A stretch of DNA of 64,000 nucleotides, from the NCBI GenBank assembly GCA_947625225.1, contig CANQNQ010000002.1:116221-180220 (forward strand). Direction: 5' to 3'. Positions 53,185 to 62,655 of the stretch are shown here, one piece after another (positions within the stretch are counted from its first letter, which is position 1; the number at the start of each line of letters is the position of its first letter). Under the pieces are notes generated by a model, which had not been told where the DNA came from, searched no databases, and worked only from the letters and a program-made list of their open reading frames with translations. Made by a program: the position numbers and the translations under genes. Origin of the DNA: an uncultured Clostridia bacterium (GTDB taxonomy: Bacteria; Bacillota; Clostridia; Christensenellales; CAG-917).

Positions 53185-54657
53185 ATGGCAAAGGGCAAAC
53201 TGCTTATCCGCGACAGGATCTTTTACTCCACAGCGACGTTGGGCAAGGAAATAAGCAACGGCATGATCAACACCTACTTTATGCTGTTTCTGACCTGCTT
53301 TATGGGGCTGAACGGCATCATAGTGGGCTTTGCGATGTGCGCGGTCAGGCTGGCGACGGTGGCGTTCGACCCGGTGATGGCAACAATTGTCAACAATACC
53401 AAAAGCAAGCTGGGCAAGTACCGTCCGTGGATGCTTATAGGCGCGCTTATAAACACGGTGATACTTGTGCTGACCTTCTTCCCGTTGGGCGCGGACGTGC
53501 ATATCGCGTGGAAGTACGTGTTCTATCTGTTTATGTACGCGCTGTGGTCGGTCAGCTACACTGTGGTGGACGTCCCCATGATGGCTATGGTGCCCAGCAT
53601 GGCGGACAGCACTGCGGAGCGCGAATCCATATCCAGCCTGTCCCGTCTTGTGGGCGGCTTCGGCGGATTTATTATAGGTTCGGGCGGCTCGGTGCTCATA
53701 GGTCTGCTCAGCGGCGGACAGTCCAATCCCAACAACTATATGATAGTGGGCATTGTCGGCGCGTCCATATTGGTGCTGACGGTGGTGCTGATGGTGGCGT
53801 TCACAAAGGAACGCTACGACCTGCCTTGCGAGCAGATAAGGCTGAAGGAAGTGTTCTCCATGTTTGGCAAAAACGACCAGGCGAGAGCTTTTTCCATAAG
53901 CAACCTGCTGTTCACGGTAGGCGCAAACGTCGCGCTGTTGCAGCTGGTGTACCTGTTTATATATCAGCCCTATCTGGACTTTGGCAAGACGTACATAGTG
54001 TTCAATGTGGTGGCTTGCACGGGGCAGGGGCTGGCGATGATATTCTACAGTCTCATCACCAAAAAACTCTCCCGCCAAAAGGTGTACGGGCTGACCTACA
54101 TATTTGCGATGATAGGCTTCGTGCTGATGTTCGGCATGTTCTTTGTGGTGGACGTGTTTGACAACATCTGGGTGAACGTCATCCTCATCGCGGTGGCGGG
54201 GTCGCTGCTTATGATCGCAAACGGAATGAACCAGATAAGCAGTATGGTCATGGTCACGGACATCGTGGACTACGGCGAGTACAAGCTGGGCGTGCGCTCG
54301 GACAGCGCCATAATGACCTTGCAGACCATCCTCACAAAGGTGTCCGCGGCGGTGTCCACGCTGATATTGGGCATCGCGGTCGCCGTGTCGGGCGTGCCGT
54401 CCATAAACCTGATGACCAACGAGTTCAGCGGCGAGGTGACCACCAATATGCTCATCATCCTGCGCTCGTTTATGTTCCTGCTGCCGCTGCCGCTTATGCC
54501 CATAGGGCTTATAATCTACAAAAAGAAGTACCGCCTCAACGGTGACTTCTATAACGAGGTGAAACTCACAATAGAGCAACGCCGCAAAGAGGTCTCAACA
54601 GAGGGCGAGCAACTTGCCGAGGCTGCCGCGGACGAAGCGGACAGTATCAACGAATAA
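53185..54657 (+). CDS. GPH-family sugar:cation symporter, 490 aa
   Basis: Twelve-helix MFS-type membrane protein of the glycoside-pentoside-hexuronide:cation symporter family (MelB type). The conserved DPVMATIVNNTKSKLGKYRPW segment (residues about 52-73, split here) and the DYGEYKLGVR motif near 360 are characteristic. The substrate is probably a sugar or glycoside; the nearby FGGY kinase and GH3 glycosidase support carbohydrate use. GGGGG precedes the ATG. The flavin reductase gene follows after 30 bases. Confidence 0.88.
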   Translation: MAKGKLLIRDRIFYSTATLGKEISNGMINTYFMLFLTCFMGLNGIIVGFAMCAVRLATVAFDPVMATIVNNTKSKLGKYRPWMLIGALINTVILVLTFFPLGADVHIAWKYVFYLFMYALWSVSYTVVDVPMMAMVPSMADSTAERESISSLSRLVGGFGGFIIGSGGSVLIGLLSGGQSNPNNYMIVGIVGASILVLTVVLMVAFTKERYDLPCEQIRLKEVFSMFGKNDQARAFSISNLLFTVGANVALLQLVYLFIYQPYLDFGKTYIVFNVVACTGQGLAMIFYSLITKKLSRQKVYGLTYIFAMIGFVLMFGMFFVVDVFDNIWVNVILIAVAGSLLMIANGMNQISSMVMVTDIVDYGEYKLGVRSDSAIMTLQTILTKVSAAVSTLILGIAVAVSGVPSINLMTNEFSGEVTTNMLIILRSFMFLLPLPLMPIGLIIYKKKYRLNGDFYNEVKLTIEQRRKEVSTEGEQLAEAAADEADSINE

Positions 54658-54687
54658 ACAAAAAAACTTTATACAGGAGGATGTTTT

Positions 54688-55266
54688 ATGGCAAAAAGTT
54701 TTGGCGTTAAGCCGTTTTTGTACCCTATGCCCACCTATATGATAGGCACGTACAACGAGGACGGCTCGGTGGACGAGATGATGATGGCGTGGGGCGGCAT
54801 ATGCGCGGAGGATATGGTTGCGCTCAACCTCAGCGCGGATCACAAGACCGTCGCAAACCTCAGGGCGAGGATGGCGTTTACGTTGGCGGTGCCCGGCGCG
54901 GATACGCTTGAGGAGAGCGACTATATGAGCATTGTGTCCGGCAACGACGAGCCCGACAAGTTTGCGCATACGGGTCTGCATGCCGTCAGGAGCGCGCGCG
55001 TGGACGCGCCCGTCATAGAGGAATATCCTCTCACGCTTGAGTGCACGGTCGTGGAGTTCCAGCAGCAGCCCTACGGCTTGCGCATACTCGGCAGGATAGA
55101 AAACGTGCTCGCGGACGAAAAAGTCCTCGACGAGAAGGGCAGGATAGACGTTGGCAAGCTGCACGCGTTTGCGTTCGACCAGATGCGCAACGGCTACTAC
55201 GCCCTCGGCGACAAGGTGGGCACCGCCTGGAAGAGCGGCGTCAAGTACATGCACAAGGACAAGTAA
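54688..55266 (+). CDS. flavin reductase family protein, 192 aa
   Basis: FMN-binding split-barrel protein: PMPTYMIGTYNEDGSVDEMM, AWGGICAEDMVALNLS and NLRARMAFTLAVPG follow the flavin reductase-like pattern, and the protein ends with a GDKVGTAWKSG loop. Known members reduce flavins or use bound FMN for redox reactions; the exact reaction is not predictable. ACAGGAGG precedes the ATG. It lies behind the symporter gene and is closed by a bidirectional terminator. Confidence 0.85.
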   Translation: MAKSFGVKPFLYPMPTYMIGTYNEDGSVDEMMMAWGGICAEDMVALNLSADHKTVANLRARMAFTLAVPGADTLEESDYMSIVSGNDEPDKFAHTGLHAVRSARVDAPVIEEYPLTLECTVVEFQQQPYGLRILGRIENVLADEKVLDEKGRIDVGKLHAFAFDQMRNGYYALGDKVGTAWKSGVKYMHKDK

Positions 55267-55283
55267 GCGCAAATCAAAGACAT

Positions 55284-55311
55284 AAAAAAAGCCATCGCGA
55301 GATGGCTTTTT
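55284..55311. terminator. bidirectional terminator
   Basis: AAAGCCATC-GCGA-GATGGCTTT with A and T runs on both sides. Confidence 0.85.
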
Positions 55312-55331
55312 GCTTATACGAATGTTGCGGT

Positions 55332-56933
55332 TCACTTTGCATTGAGCATGGCAAAGCTCTTTTTGTTTTGTTTGTACAGCGATTTGAACACTTCAAATCC
55401 CTTGTCGTACACCTTCGCTTTCAGCTCCAAATTGGGGTTGAACACCTTTTTTGCGGGGATAAACTGCTTTATCTGCTCAAATGAGGCGATCGCGCCTATA
55501 CCCACGCCCACGCATGCCGCGGCGCCCACCGCGCCTATGTTTTGCGGGCTTTCGACGGTCTCTATGGTGTGGCCGGTTATATCGGCAAGCACCTGGCAGG
55601 TGAAGTCGTCCAGCGCGCCGCCGCCCACAAAGCGTATGCGATCGGAGGGCTTTACCTTCTTTGCGGACGCCTCAAGCATCCAGCGCTTGTGGTAGCATAT
55701 GCCTTCAAGCACCGCGCGGATAAGTTCCGTCTTGCCGGTGTCCAGGCTGATGTTGAAAAACATTCCTCTCGCGTTGGAGTCCTCAAAGGGACAGCGATTG
55801 CCGTGCAGCCATGGGGTGAATATGACGCCGCCGCTGCCCGCGGGGATGTCGTCCACGATGTGAGTCATGTAGGAGAACAGGTTGAGATACTTCTTTTCGA
55901 TGTCGTCGCTCTCGGTGATGTGCGTCTTTTTGATGTAGATGCCCACCTCATCCAGCGCGATGTGGTCCTTGACCCATTCGAAGCACTTGCCGGAGGTCTC
56001 CATCTCCGCAAAGTAGTTGAATTTGCCTTCCTCTGCACCCACCGTCGCGGCGATCATGGAGGTGACGTCCACCACGGATCTGTCCGTTATGGTGCCTATC
56101 CAGCCCGAGGTACCGCTGTAGATGTGCGTGTCGCCAAGGCCCGTGGCGCCCGCGCCCACGCCGATGAGGTTGGCGTCCATGCCGCCGCCGTACACCTTGA
56201 TGCCGGGGACAAGCCCCAGCTCCTCGGCAGGGGAGGCCTTAAGCTCGCCCGCGCACTCCGTGGAGGCGATGAGGCGGGGCATATGCTCTATGTTTACGCC
56301 AAAGCGCTTGCACACACTCTTGCTGAAGCACTTGTGCTTGTAGTCGTACATCAGCGTGCCGAAAGCGGAGTCGTAGGTCATCACATACTCGCCTGTCATG
56401 CGCGCGATGAGATATTCCTTGACGTCAAGCCACTTGTAGACGCGCTTGAAGTTTTCCGGCTCGTTGTGCTTCACCCAATTGTACTTCCATACGGGGTCTT
56501 TTACGCTTACGGGAGCCGCGCCCGTTACGGCAAGCGTGGGCAACAGCTTGAATATGTTTGCGCCCGCTATCTGCAAGCCGTGCGCTATGCCGCGCTTTAT
56601 CTCCTCGGTGGCGCGCTGGTCCATATAGCTGAACGCGCGATGCACGGGTCTGCCGTCCTTGTCCACCAGCACAAGCCCTTGCGCTTGCGAACAGAAGGAG
56701 ATGCCCTCTATCATGTCCGGCGTGACGGAGCTGTTTTCAAACACCTTGCGAGTGGTGCTTGCCATCGCGTTCCACCATTCGTCGGGGTCCTGCTCGGCGC
56801 CGCCGTCGGGCTGCACGTAGAGGCCGTAGCCCTCGGACGCGGAGGATAGTATGCGGATGTTCTTGTCGATCTCGATAAGGCAAGTCTTTATGCCCGTGGT
56901 GCCGACGTCGTACGCTATAACAAAGTTGCTCAT
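55332..56933 (-). CDS. FGGY-family carbohydrate kinase, xylulokinase-like, 533 aa
   Basis: Cytoplasmic sugar kinase of the FGGY family. The N-terminal phosphate-binding YDVGTTGIKTCL (residues 7-18), WWNAM near 53, the FSYMDQRA substrate loop near 101 and the C-terminal FVGGGALDDFTCQVLADITG (split here) near 438-457 are typical; of the known members it most resembles xylulokinases. Substrate specificity is not certain. AAGGGAG precedes the ATG at 56933. It converges on the symporter-reductase pair. Confidence 0.88.
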   Translation of the reverse strand: MSNFVIAYDVGTTGIKTCLIEIDKNIRILSSASEGYGLYVQPDGGAEQDPDEWWNAMASTTRKVFENSSVTPDMIEGISFCSQAQGLVLVDKDGRPVHRAFSYMDQRATEEIKRGIAHGLQIAGANIFKLLPTLAVTGAAPVSVKDPVWKYNWVKHNEPENFKRVYKWLDVKEYLIARMTGEYVMTYDSAFGTLMYDYKHKCFSKSVCKRFGVNIEHMPRLIASTECAGELKASPAEELGLVPGIKVYGGGMDANLIGVGAGATGLGDTHIYSGTSGWIGTITDRSVVDVTSMIAATVGAEEGKFNYFAEMETSGKCFEWVKDHIALDEVGIYIKKTHITESDDIEKKYLNLFSYMTHIVDDIPAGSGGVIFTPWLHGNRCPFEDSNARGMFFNISLDTGKTELIRAVLEGICYHKRWMLEASAKKVKPSDRIRFVGGGALDDFTCQVLADITGHTIETVESPQNIGAVGAAACVGVGIGAIASFEQIKQFIPAKKVFNPNLELKAKVYDKGFEVFKSLYKQNKKSFAMLNAK

Positions 56934-57033
56934 AAGCGATCTCCCTTATATGGATAAATTTATTATATCATATTTTTTTGTTATGTCCACCCCAAAATTG
57001 CCTCCGTATGGGCAAATATGGCGCGCGACGGCG

Positions 57034-57062
57034 TTGACTTGGCGGCGCGCAGGCGCTATACT
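57034..57062 (+). promoter_or_regulatory. promoter of the nucleoside deaminase gene
   Basis: TTGACT at 57034-57039 and TATACT at 57057-57062, spacing 17. Confidence 0.75.
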
Positions 57063-57081
57063 GTATGCGACGGAGGAAAAT

Positions 57082-57552
57082 ATGGCAGACGACGTATTTT
57101 ATATGAAGCAGGCTATCCGCCTGTCGCAGCTGGCGGCAGAACACGGCAACGAGCCGTTCGGAGCCGTGCTGGTAGACAAAAACGGCGAGATCGCGTACAC
57201 ATCCGAAAACAGAATTTACACCGCGCACGACTTCACTTACCACGCCGAAATGGGACTTGTGCGCGACTTCTGCGCGGCAACGCAAATCGCAGATCTGGGG
57301 GATTATACGCTGTATTCAAGCTGTGAACCCTGTTTTATGTGCAGTGGGGCGCTTGTATGGGCGCGGCTGGGCAGATTGGTGTACGGCGCGTCAGATCGCG
57401 ATCTGGCAAGCATCTTGGGCAAGGAAGGCGCGGATACGTCGGCAACCGTGTTCGCACTGTCCCACCGTCGCCCGACCGTCACCGCCGGCGTGCTGAGAGA
57501 GGAGAGCATAGAGGTGCTAAAAAGCTACTTTTCCAAACATCCGAAGGGTTGA
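57082..57552 (+). CDS. nucleoside/guanine deaminase family protein, 156 aa
   Basis: Cytidine deaminase-fold zinc enzyme. HAE (about residue 54-56) and SSCEPCFMC (about 78-86) supply the zinc ligands and catalytic Glu. Among relatives it is closest in pattern to guanine deaminase or other free nucleoside deaminases rather than tRNA adenosine deaminase, whose sequence is usually PCxMC with a different C terminus. CGGAGG precedes the ATG; the long upstream extension of the frame lacks a site. Confidence 0.82.
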   Translation: MADDVFYMKQAIRLSQLAAEHGNEPFGAVLVDKNGEIAYTSENRIYTAHDFTYHAEMGLVRDFCAATQIADLGDYTLYSSCEPCFMCSGALVWARLGRLVYGASDRDLASILGKEGADTSATVFALSHRRPTVTAGVLREESIEVLKSYFSKHPKG

Positions 57553-57610
57553 TGGGAGTGGAATAGGAAAAATAAGTTATTACAAGAGAAATCAAGAATT
57601 TTTTTATAGT

Positions 57611-57641
57611 GAAGAGGCACGTCACTTTGACGTGCCTCTTC
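57611..57641. terminator. 14-base perfect inverted repeat between the deaminase gene and the tRNAs
   Basis: GAAGAGGCACGTCA-CTT-TGACGTGCCTCTTC. It lies between the deaminase stop and the convergent tRNA genes. The T run is poor on both strands, so it may be a terminator or a processing hairpin. Confidence 0.5.
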
Positions 57642-57644
57642 ATT

Positions 57645-57720
<76 letters not shown>

Positions 57721-57770
57721 ATAGCGGACGCATTGTTTGCCCGTGCCTGTCCGCCGCGGACGCGAGCCTG

Positions 57771-57859
57771 TGGCGGAAGCGAAGGGATTCGAACCCCTGT
57801 GGGCTTGCACCCAAACGGTTTTCAAGACCGCCTCGTTATGACCACTTCGATACGCTTCC
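57771..57859 (-). tRNA. tRNA-Ser (TGA)
   Basis: Minus strand: acceptor GGAAGCG/CGCTTCC, anticodon loop CTTGAAA with TGA, a long variable arm as expected for Ser, T loop TTCGAAT and an encoded CCA. Same transcript as tRNA-Thr. Confidence 0.95.
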
Positions 57860-57883
57860 GTATCCGAACTTTGATGCCATAAC

Positions 57884-57912
57884 AGTATAGCAAGACTTTT
57901 GCGCGCTGTCAA
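57884..57912 (-). promoter_or_regulatory. promoter of the tRNA-Ser/tRNA-Thr unit
   Basis: On the minus strand TTGACA (57912-57907) and TATACT (57889-57884) are 17 bases apart, 25 bases ahead of tRNA-Ser. Confidence 0.85.
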
Positions 57913-58122
57913 ATGTTGATTTGATTTTTATGGATATTTTTGCGAAATATATTTTTGCGCCGCATTTACAGAGCTGATATGACGGCTGAATGGGCTTAAA
58001 ATTATCTTATTTCATACATATGACATAAACACACTTTGGCAAAGTGCTATCATTTGTGCGCGGGGCATAGACAATAGGCGCGGTTTTGCGCGCAAATCTT
58101 GGCGCAGAGAGACATTAAAGGG

Positions 58123-58151
58123 TTGAATTTTCGGGGTCGGTATGTTATAAT
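58123..58151 (+). promoter_or_regulatory. promoter of the GDPD gene
   Basis: TTGAAT at 58123-58128 and TATAAT at 58146-58151, spacing 17. The rest of the 57860-58182 gap shows nothing beyond this and the tRNA promoter. Confidence 0.75.
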
Positions 58152-58182
58152 CATCATATCTAGATTATTGGGGGATCAATGT

Positions 58183-59283
58183 ATGGCAAAAAAAAGTGCA
58201 GTTGACAGATCCACAGTCGACGCGGCAAAAGATCGCGCCGTCACTCACGACGTCGATCGCAGGCAACGCGGCAAACGCAAAAAGCTGAGCAAAAAGGGCA
58301 AGATAGCCATTTGGTCGGTGGTGGGCGCGCTGCTGCTGGTGTTTGTGCTCAACATAGTTATTCTTCCGCTGACGGGCGGCGGCAAACGCGTGGAGCCTGT
58401 CACGGAATATGCGGGCAACAACCCATATATCCGCGTAGGGCAGGGCACGATGCTTTCGGCGCACCGCGCGGGCGGCGACCTCGAACCCGAGGAGACTCTT
58501 GCCGCGTTCAAACTCTGCATGGAGGGCGACGTGCAGGTGGACATCGTGGAATTCGACGTGCACCTCACCAAGGACAAGAAGCTGGTGCTGTTGCACGACC
58601 ATGACGTGGATCGCACTTCCGACGGCGAGATAGTGTTCAAGGAGATGGGCGTTACCATAGGCGAAAAGACGCTTGAGGAACTCAAGCAACTCAACTTTGG
58701 CTACGACTTTAAGGACAAGGAGGGCAACTATCCCTACAGAGAGGAGGGCGCCAACCTTGACGACGTGCGTATACTCGCGCTGGACGAGATCCTCGATTAT
58801 CTTGAGCACACGGCGCGCACGGACGGCTCGCTGAACTATATCATCGAGATAAAGGACAAGGGCGCTTCGGGCAAAGAATCCATGGATCTGCTGTATAGCA
58901 CGATGGAGGAGTTCGGCATTACGCAGCGCACCATCGTGGGCACGTTCAACGCGGACATAACCAAGTATATAGACCAAAAATACAGCGACGTCGTGCGTCG
59001 CTCCGCCAGCATACTTGAAGTGCTCAACTTCTATTACGCCTTCCTGTGGGGCGTAAACCCCGGCAACGTGGGCTTCAGCGTGCTGCAGATACCCATGGGC
59101 TTGCGCGGATTCTTCGACTTCGCCACCGCGGCGTTCATCGACTATGCGCACAGCTACGACATCGCCGTACAGTATTGGACCATCAACGACCCCGAGGACG
59201 TTGCGAGGCTGGTTGAAAACGGCGCGGACGCCATAATGACGGACGACCCGTCCATGGCGGTGCAGTACATCTACGCGGAGTAG
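58183..59283 (+). CDS. membrane-anchored glycerophosphodiester phosphodiesterase, 366 aa
   Basis: GDPD-family TIM-barrel enzyme that cleaves glycerophosphodiesters. A basic cytoplasmic stretch (residues 1-45) precedes one membrane helix (about 46-64). The catalytic domain then shows SAHRAGG (catalytic His), VEFDVHLTKDKKLVLLHDHDVDRT (split; metal Glu/Asp and second His near 135-150) and a C-terminal YWTINDPEDVARLVENGADAI-type segment, typical of the family. The active site would be outside the cell. ATG at 58183 follows GGGG. Confidence 0.9.
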   Translation: MAKKSAVDRSTVDAAKDRAVTHDVDRRQRGKRKKLSKKGKIAIWSVVGALLLVFVLNIVILPLTGGGKRVEPVTEYAGNNPYIRVGQGTMLSAHRAGGDLEPEETLAAFKLCMEGDVQVDIVEFDVHLTKDKKLVLLHDHDVDRTSDGEIVFKEMGVTIGEKTLEELKQLNFGYDFKDKEGNYPYREEGANLDDVRILALDEILDYLEHTARTDGSLNYIIEIKDKGASGKESMDLLYSTMEEFGITQRTIVGTFNADITKYIDQKYSDVVRRSASILEVLNFYYAFLWGVNPGNVGFSVLQIPMGLRGFFDFATAAFIDYAHSYDIAVQYWTINDPEDVARLVENGADAIMTDDPSMAVQYIYAE

Positions 59284-59302
59284 TAATTTTTGCCCAAAAG
59301 CC

Positions 59303-59320
59303 CACCTGTATTGCAAAATT
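59303..59320 (-). repeat. interspersed AATACAGGT repeat, copy 10
   Basis: CACCTGTATTGCAAAATT, 19 bases after the GDPD stop and before the terminator. Confidence 0.75.
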
Positions 59321-59361
59321 ACATGTGAATTGCAACGCGCAACAACTTAAAAGCAAAATCA

Positions 59362-59388
59362 AAAAGCCCGAGAAATTCTCGGGCTTTT
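59362..59388. terminator. bidirectional terminator between convergent genes
   Basis: AAAAGCCCGAG-AAATT-CTCGGGCTTTT; A and T arms serve both directions. Confidence 0.85.
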
Positions 59389-59404
59389 GCGTTACTGTTT
59401 TGGC

Positions 59405-61867
59405 TTACTCTTTTTTGGCGGCGGAGTCCGGTTTGCGGTACTTCTTTTTGAAACCGCCCATAAACTTGCCGAAGCCTCCCTTTGCGCCGTTGACCATATC
59501 CACCAGGCCCTCCAGCGAACGCTCCGACACGATATCCGGCGCCCACTGCACGGTGACGCGCAGAGGCATATCCAGCGCGGAATTGATTATCATTTCGGGA
59601 TTTTCCGCCGAAAGCGCGGCTATCTTGCAGCCGAACTTGACCGCGCCGGTGATGAATCTGCCCCACGGAGACACGCACACCTGTCCGAGGCTGCTGTTCT
59701 TTGTCAGCTCGCCCTTCTTGAACTCGGAGTTGTCGGGCATCTGACGGCCGTAGACCGCCTCGAAGTCCTTGGTGGGCACTTCCTCGTCGCTCGCCTTGAT
59801 GTTGTAGTAGAATGGAGCGCTCTCGCGGTAGTCGGGGATAGGTGCGTCGGGATTTGCGGAGATGACCTCCACGCGCTGAGTCAGCTTGATGTCGCGGGAG
59901 GACGCGCCGACCATTATGTCAAAGTCGCCGCTCTCTACATGCCAATCGTTGATCAGCACGTTGTAGTACGCAAACGCGCGGCTGTCCAGCGTGATGCTCA
60001 CCGTCTTTTCCTCGCCCGCGGCGAGCCATACCTTTTCAAAGCCTTTCAGTTCCTTTACAGGGCGGTAGATAGTGCTTTCCACGTCCGCGACGTACAGCTG
60101 AGCGACTTCCGCGCCGTCCACATCGCCGGTATTTTTCACCTTGAAGGTGACAGTCAGCGGCTCGCCCTCCTTGATGGAAGTTGCCGACACGTTGAGGTCG
60201 CTGTACTCAAACGTGGTGTAGCTAAGGCCGTAGCCGAACGGATAGCGCACCGCCTTGTCCACTTTGTCGAAGTAGCGGTAGCCCACGTAGACGCTTTCGC
60301 GGTATTCCACCGTGCGGGGACCCATGGGGAAGTATTTTGCGACGATGTTGTCGTGATTGTGCAGGGGATATGTTTCGGGCAGCTTGCCTGACGGATTGAC
60401 TGCGCCAAACAGCACGTCGTACGTCGCCTCGCCCACCGCTTGACCGCCGATGTACATATTGAGGATGGATCTTACGTCCTTTTCCCAATCGCCCAGCTTG
60501 ATGGGCGCGCCGGTGGAAAGTACCACAACAACGTTTTTATTGACTTTAAGCAGCTCGTTTATCAGCGTGTTGTGCGCTTCTGGCATGTTGAGATGTGTGC
60601 GGTCGTAGCCCTCGGATTCAAATGCGTCGGTGAGGCCTATAAACGCCAGCACGACGTCCTTGCCCTTAGCCACCTGCGCCGCTTTTTTGAGCATGCCGCC
60701 GTCCATTCCGTCGCCCTTGAGGGTGTAGCCGTCGGCGTACTCGTACTTGACGCCTTCCGCGTCCAGCGCGTCCGTGAAGGACACTATCTTTGTCGCGCCG
60801 ATGTGGCTGGAGCCTGCGCCCTGATAGCGCGCATGTTTTGCCAACTGACCCACCACCGCTATGCTCATATTCCTGTTGATGGGCAACATGCGGTCGACGT
60901 TTTTGAGCAAGACCGCGCTGTTTGCCGACGCCTTGCGGGCGATCCTGTGATTGGCTTCGAGGTCGACTTTGTAGTCCTTGACCTCGCGCTCGGCGTTTTC
61001 AAACGCAAAGCGTATCATCCTCAGCGCCACCACGTCCAGTTCCTCCTCGGTGAGTCTGCCGTCGCGTATGGCCTCCAGGATGTGGCGATCGTTGAGACCC
61101 TTGTTGCCGGGCATCTCCAGATCCAGACCCGCGCGCACGCCCTCAATGCGGTCGTTTACGGCGCCCCAGTCGCTGACGACGATGCCCTTGAAGCCCCATT
61201 CGTCGCGCAACACGTCCGTCAGCATGCGTTTGTTGTCTGACAGATACGTGCCGTTGAGGCGGTTGTAGGAGCACATCACCGTGGTGGGCTGTTCCGTCTT
61301 GACGATGTGTTCGAAGGCGGGCATGTATATCTCGCGCAGCGTGCGCTCGTCCACGACGGAGCTTATGCACATGCGGATATGTTCCTGATTGTTGGCAAGG
61401 TAGTGCTTCAGCGACGTGCCAACGCCGTTGTTTTGCACTCCGCGCACCCAAGCGGCGCCCATGCGTCCCGCAAGGTATGGATCCTCCGAAAAATACTCGA
61501 AGTTTCTGCCGCAAAGGGGACTGCGCTTGATGTTGACGCCGGGGCCGAGCACGGTGCATACCTTCAGCGCTTTTGCCTCTTCGGCGATGGCGTTGCCCAC
61601 TTCTTCAAGCAGTTTTTCGTCCCAGCTTGAAGCGGTTGCCGCGGCGCCGGGGAAGCAAGTGGCGGGTTCGGAAGAGCCCATGATGTTGGTGCCGTTGGAT
61701 TTCTGCTTTTCCTTGCGCAGGCCGCTGGGGCCGTCCGATACCCATACCGCGGGGATCCCCAATCTCTCGATGGGTTGGGTGAGCCAATTGGTAGATCCCG
61801 AACAAAGCGACGCCTTTTCCTCAAGAGTCAGCTGAGACAGGATGTTTTTGTAATCTTGCTCTGTCAT
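59405..61867 (-). CDS. glycoside hydrolase family 3 enzyme, beta-glucosidase type, 820 aa
   Basis: GH3 enzyme with N-terminal TIM barrel (SDGPSGLR near 45, GPGVNIKRSPLCGRNFEYFSEDP (split) near 108-130, KHYLANNQE near 152, nucleophile Asp in VVSDWGAV near 228), the alpha/beta sandwich domain and a C-terminal fibronectin-type III domain near 590-700. No signal peptide, so it is probably cytoplasmic and hydrolyses imported glycosides. The C-terminal 120 residues extend beyond most relatives and end in a basic Lys-rich tail. GGAGG precedes the ATG. Confidence 0.93.
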   Translation of the reverse strand: MTEQDYKNILSQLTLEEKASLCSGSTNWLTQPIERLGIPAVWVSDGPSGLRKEKQKSNGTNIMGSSEPATCFPGAAATASSWDEKLLEEVGNAIAEEAKALKVCTVLGPGVNIKRSPLCGRNFEYFSEDPYLAGRMGAAWVRGVQNNGVGTSLKHYLANNQEHIRMCISSVVDERTLREIYMPAFEHIVKTEQPTTVMCSYNRLNGTYLSDNKRMLTDVLRDEWGFKGIVVSDWGAVNDRIEGVRAGLDLEMPGNKGLNDRHILEAIRDGRLTEEELDVVALRMIRFAFENAEREVKDYKVDLEANHRIARKASANSAVLLKNVDRMLPINRNMSIAVVGQLAKHARYQGAGSSHIGATKIVSFTDALDAEGVKYEYADGYTLKGDGMDGGMLKKAAQVAKGKDVVLAFIGLTDAFESEGYDRTHLNMPEAHNTLINELLKVNKNVVVVLSTGAPIKLGDWEKDVRSILNMYIGGQAVGEATYDVLFGAVNPSGKLPETYPLHNHDNIVAKYFPMGPRTVEYRESVYVGYRYFDKVDKAVRYPFGYGLSYTTFEYSDLNVSATSIKEGEPLTVTFKVKNTGDVDGAEVAQLYVADVESTIYRPVKELKGFEKVWLAAGEEKTVSITLDSRAFAYYNVLINDWHVESGDFDIMVGASSRDIKLTQRVEVISANPDAPIPDYRESAPFYYNIKASDEEVPTKDFEAVYGRQMPDNSEFKKGELTKNSSLGQVCVSPWGRFITGAVKFGCKIAALSAENPEMIINSALDMPLRVTVQWAPDIVSERSLEGLVDMVNGAKGGFGKFMGGFKKKYRKPDSAAKKE

Positions 61868-62166
61868 AATTTTCCTCCAAATTTTTCTGCACGACGCGAG
61901 GCGCAGATGTCGCCCGCCTGCCTATGGTTAAACATATTCCGTGTGTAGATATATAAAACCCATATATCATTGTACATTAAATATCTCGCGTTTGCAATAG
62001 CCATTTTCGACATTTTCGCCCAACGCGTATGCGCGCCGTCCGCTTGAGACAAAATATGAAACTTTTGTCAAAAGCAGTTGAAAAATTTGTGATGTAAAGT
62101 TAAAATGTATGTGTAACCTTTAAGGAGCGTTACCGTTATTTTTATGAGGAGTCAAAACGGCTTAAG
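61868..62166. other. divergent intergenic region between the GH3 and sigma-factor genes
   Basis: About 300 bases. Holds the promoter of the sigma operon and the AT-rich upstream region of the GH3 gene. An 8-codon ORF (62144-62170, MRSQNGLR) overlaps the sigma start by four bases and could couple its translation, since the sigma ATG itself has no close ribosome binding site. Confidence 0.4.
62078..62106 (+). promoter_or_regulatory. promoter of the ECF sigma operon
   Basis: TTGAAA at 62078-62083 and TAAAAT at 62101-62106, spacing 17. This is a housekeeping-type promoter rather than an obvious ECF autoregulatory one. Confidence 0.55.
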
Positions 62167-62655
62167 ATGAAGCGGCGGGCATTTGATGAATTATTCAGGA
62201 TGCACTACAACGAAGCCATGCTTTACGTGTGTTCGCTCACGCACAATCGAGCGATCGCCGAGGACGTCGTGTCCGAGGGGTTTTTGCGGGCGATAAAATC
62301 CATCGACCCCGACCGAGACGGCTTCAAATATTGGCTGTTCAAAGTGTGCCGCAATTGCTACTTTGACTACTTTAAGAAGTCAAAACGACTTGTTGAAGTG
62401 TCGGATCAGTTGGCAGACGACGAGGACGAGCTTGTCGATCGCCTCATCGAAAAGGAGGAGTACAGGGCGCTTTACAGGGCGCTGTCGCTGCTCAACGACA
62501 ACTACCGCGAGGCAATACGCCTGTTCTACTTCGGCGGCATGAGCGTAAAGGAGATCGCGGGGATCATGGACACCACGCCGGATAACGTCAAAGTGATGCT
62601 GTTCAGGGCAAGAAATAAACTGAAAACCATTTTGGAGGGGCAAAATGACTTTTGA
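62167..62655 (+). CDS. ECF-type RNA polymerase sigma factor, 162 aa
   Basis: Region 2 at residues 5-75 (FDELFRMHYNEAMLYVCSL, AEDVVSEGFLRAIKS, YWLFKVCRNCYFDYFKK) and region 4 at about 100-155 (LNDNYREAIRLFYFGGMSVKEIAGIM, split, and VKVMLFRARNKLKTIL). Directs polymerase to a specific regulon. The next gene overlaps its end by 11 bases and probably encodes the anti-sigma factor. Two of three genes in the operon share a membrane-anchored domain. Confidence 0.93.
   Translation: MKRRAFDELFRMHYNEAMLYVCSLTHNRAIAEDVVSEGFLRAIKSIDPDRDGFKYWLFKVCRNCYFDYFKKSKRLVEVSDQLADDEDELVDRLIEKEEYRALYRALSLLNDNYREAIRLFYFGGMSVKEIAGIMDTTPDNVKVMLFRARNKLKTILEGQNDF

Noticed and set aside
54670..54682. TATACAGGAGG ahead of the flavin reductase gene as a repeat copy
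   Set aside because: This is the ribosome binding site; the flanks do not match the repeat.
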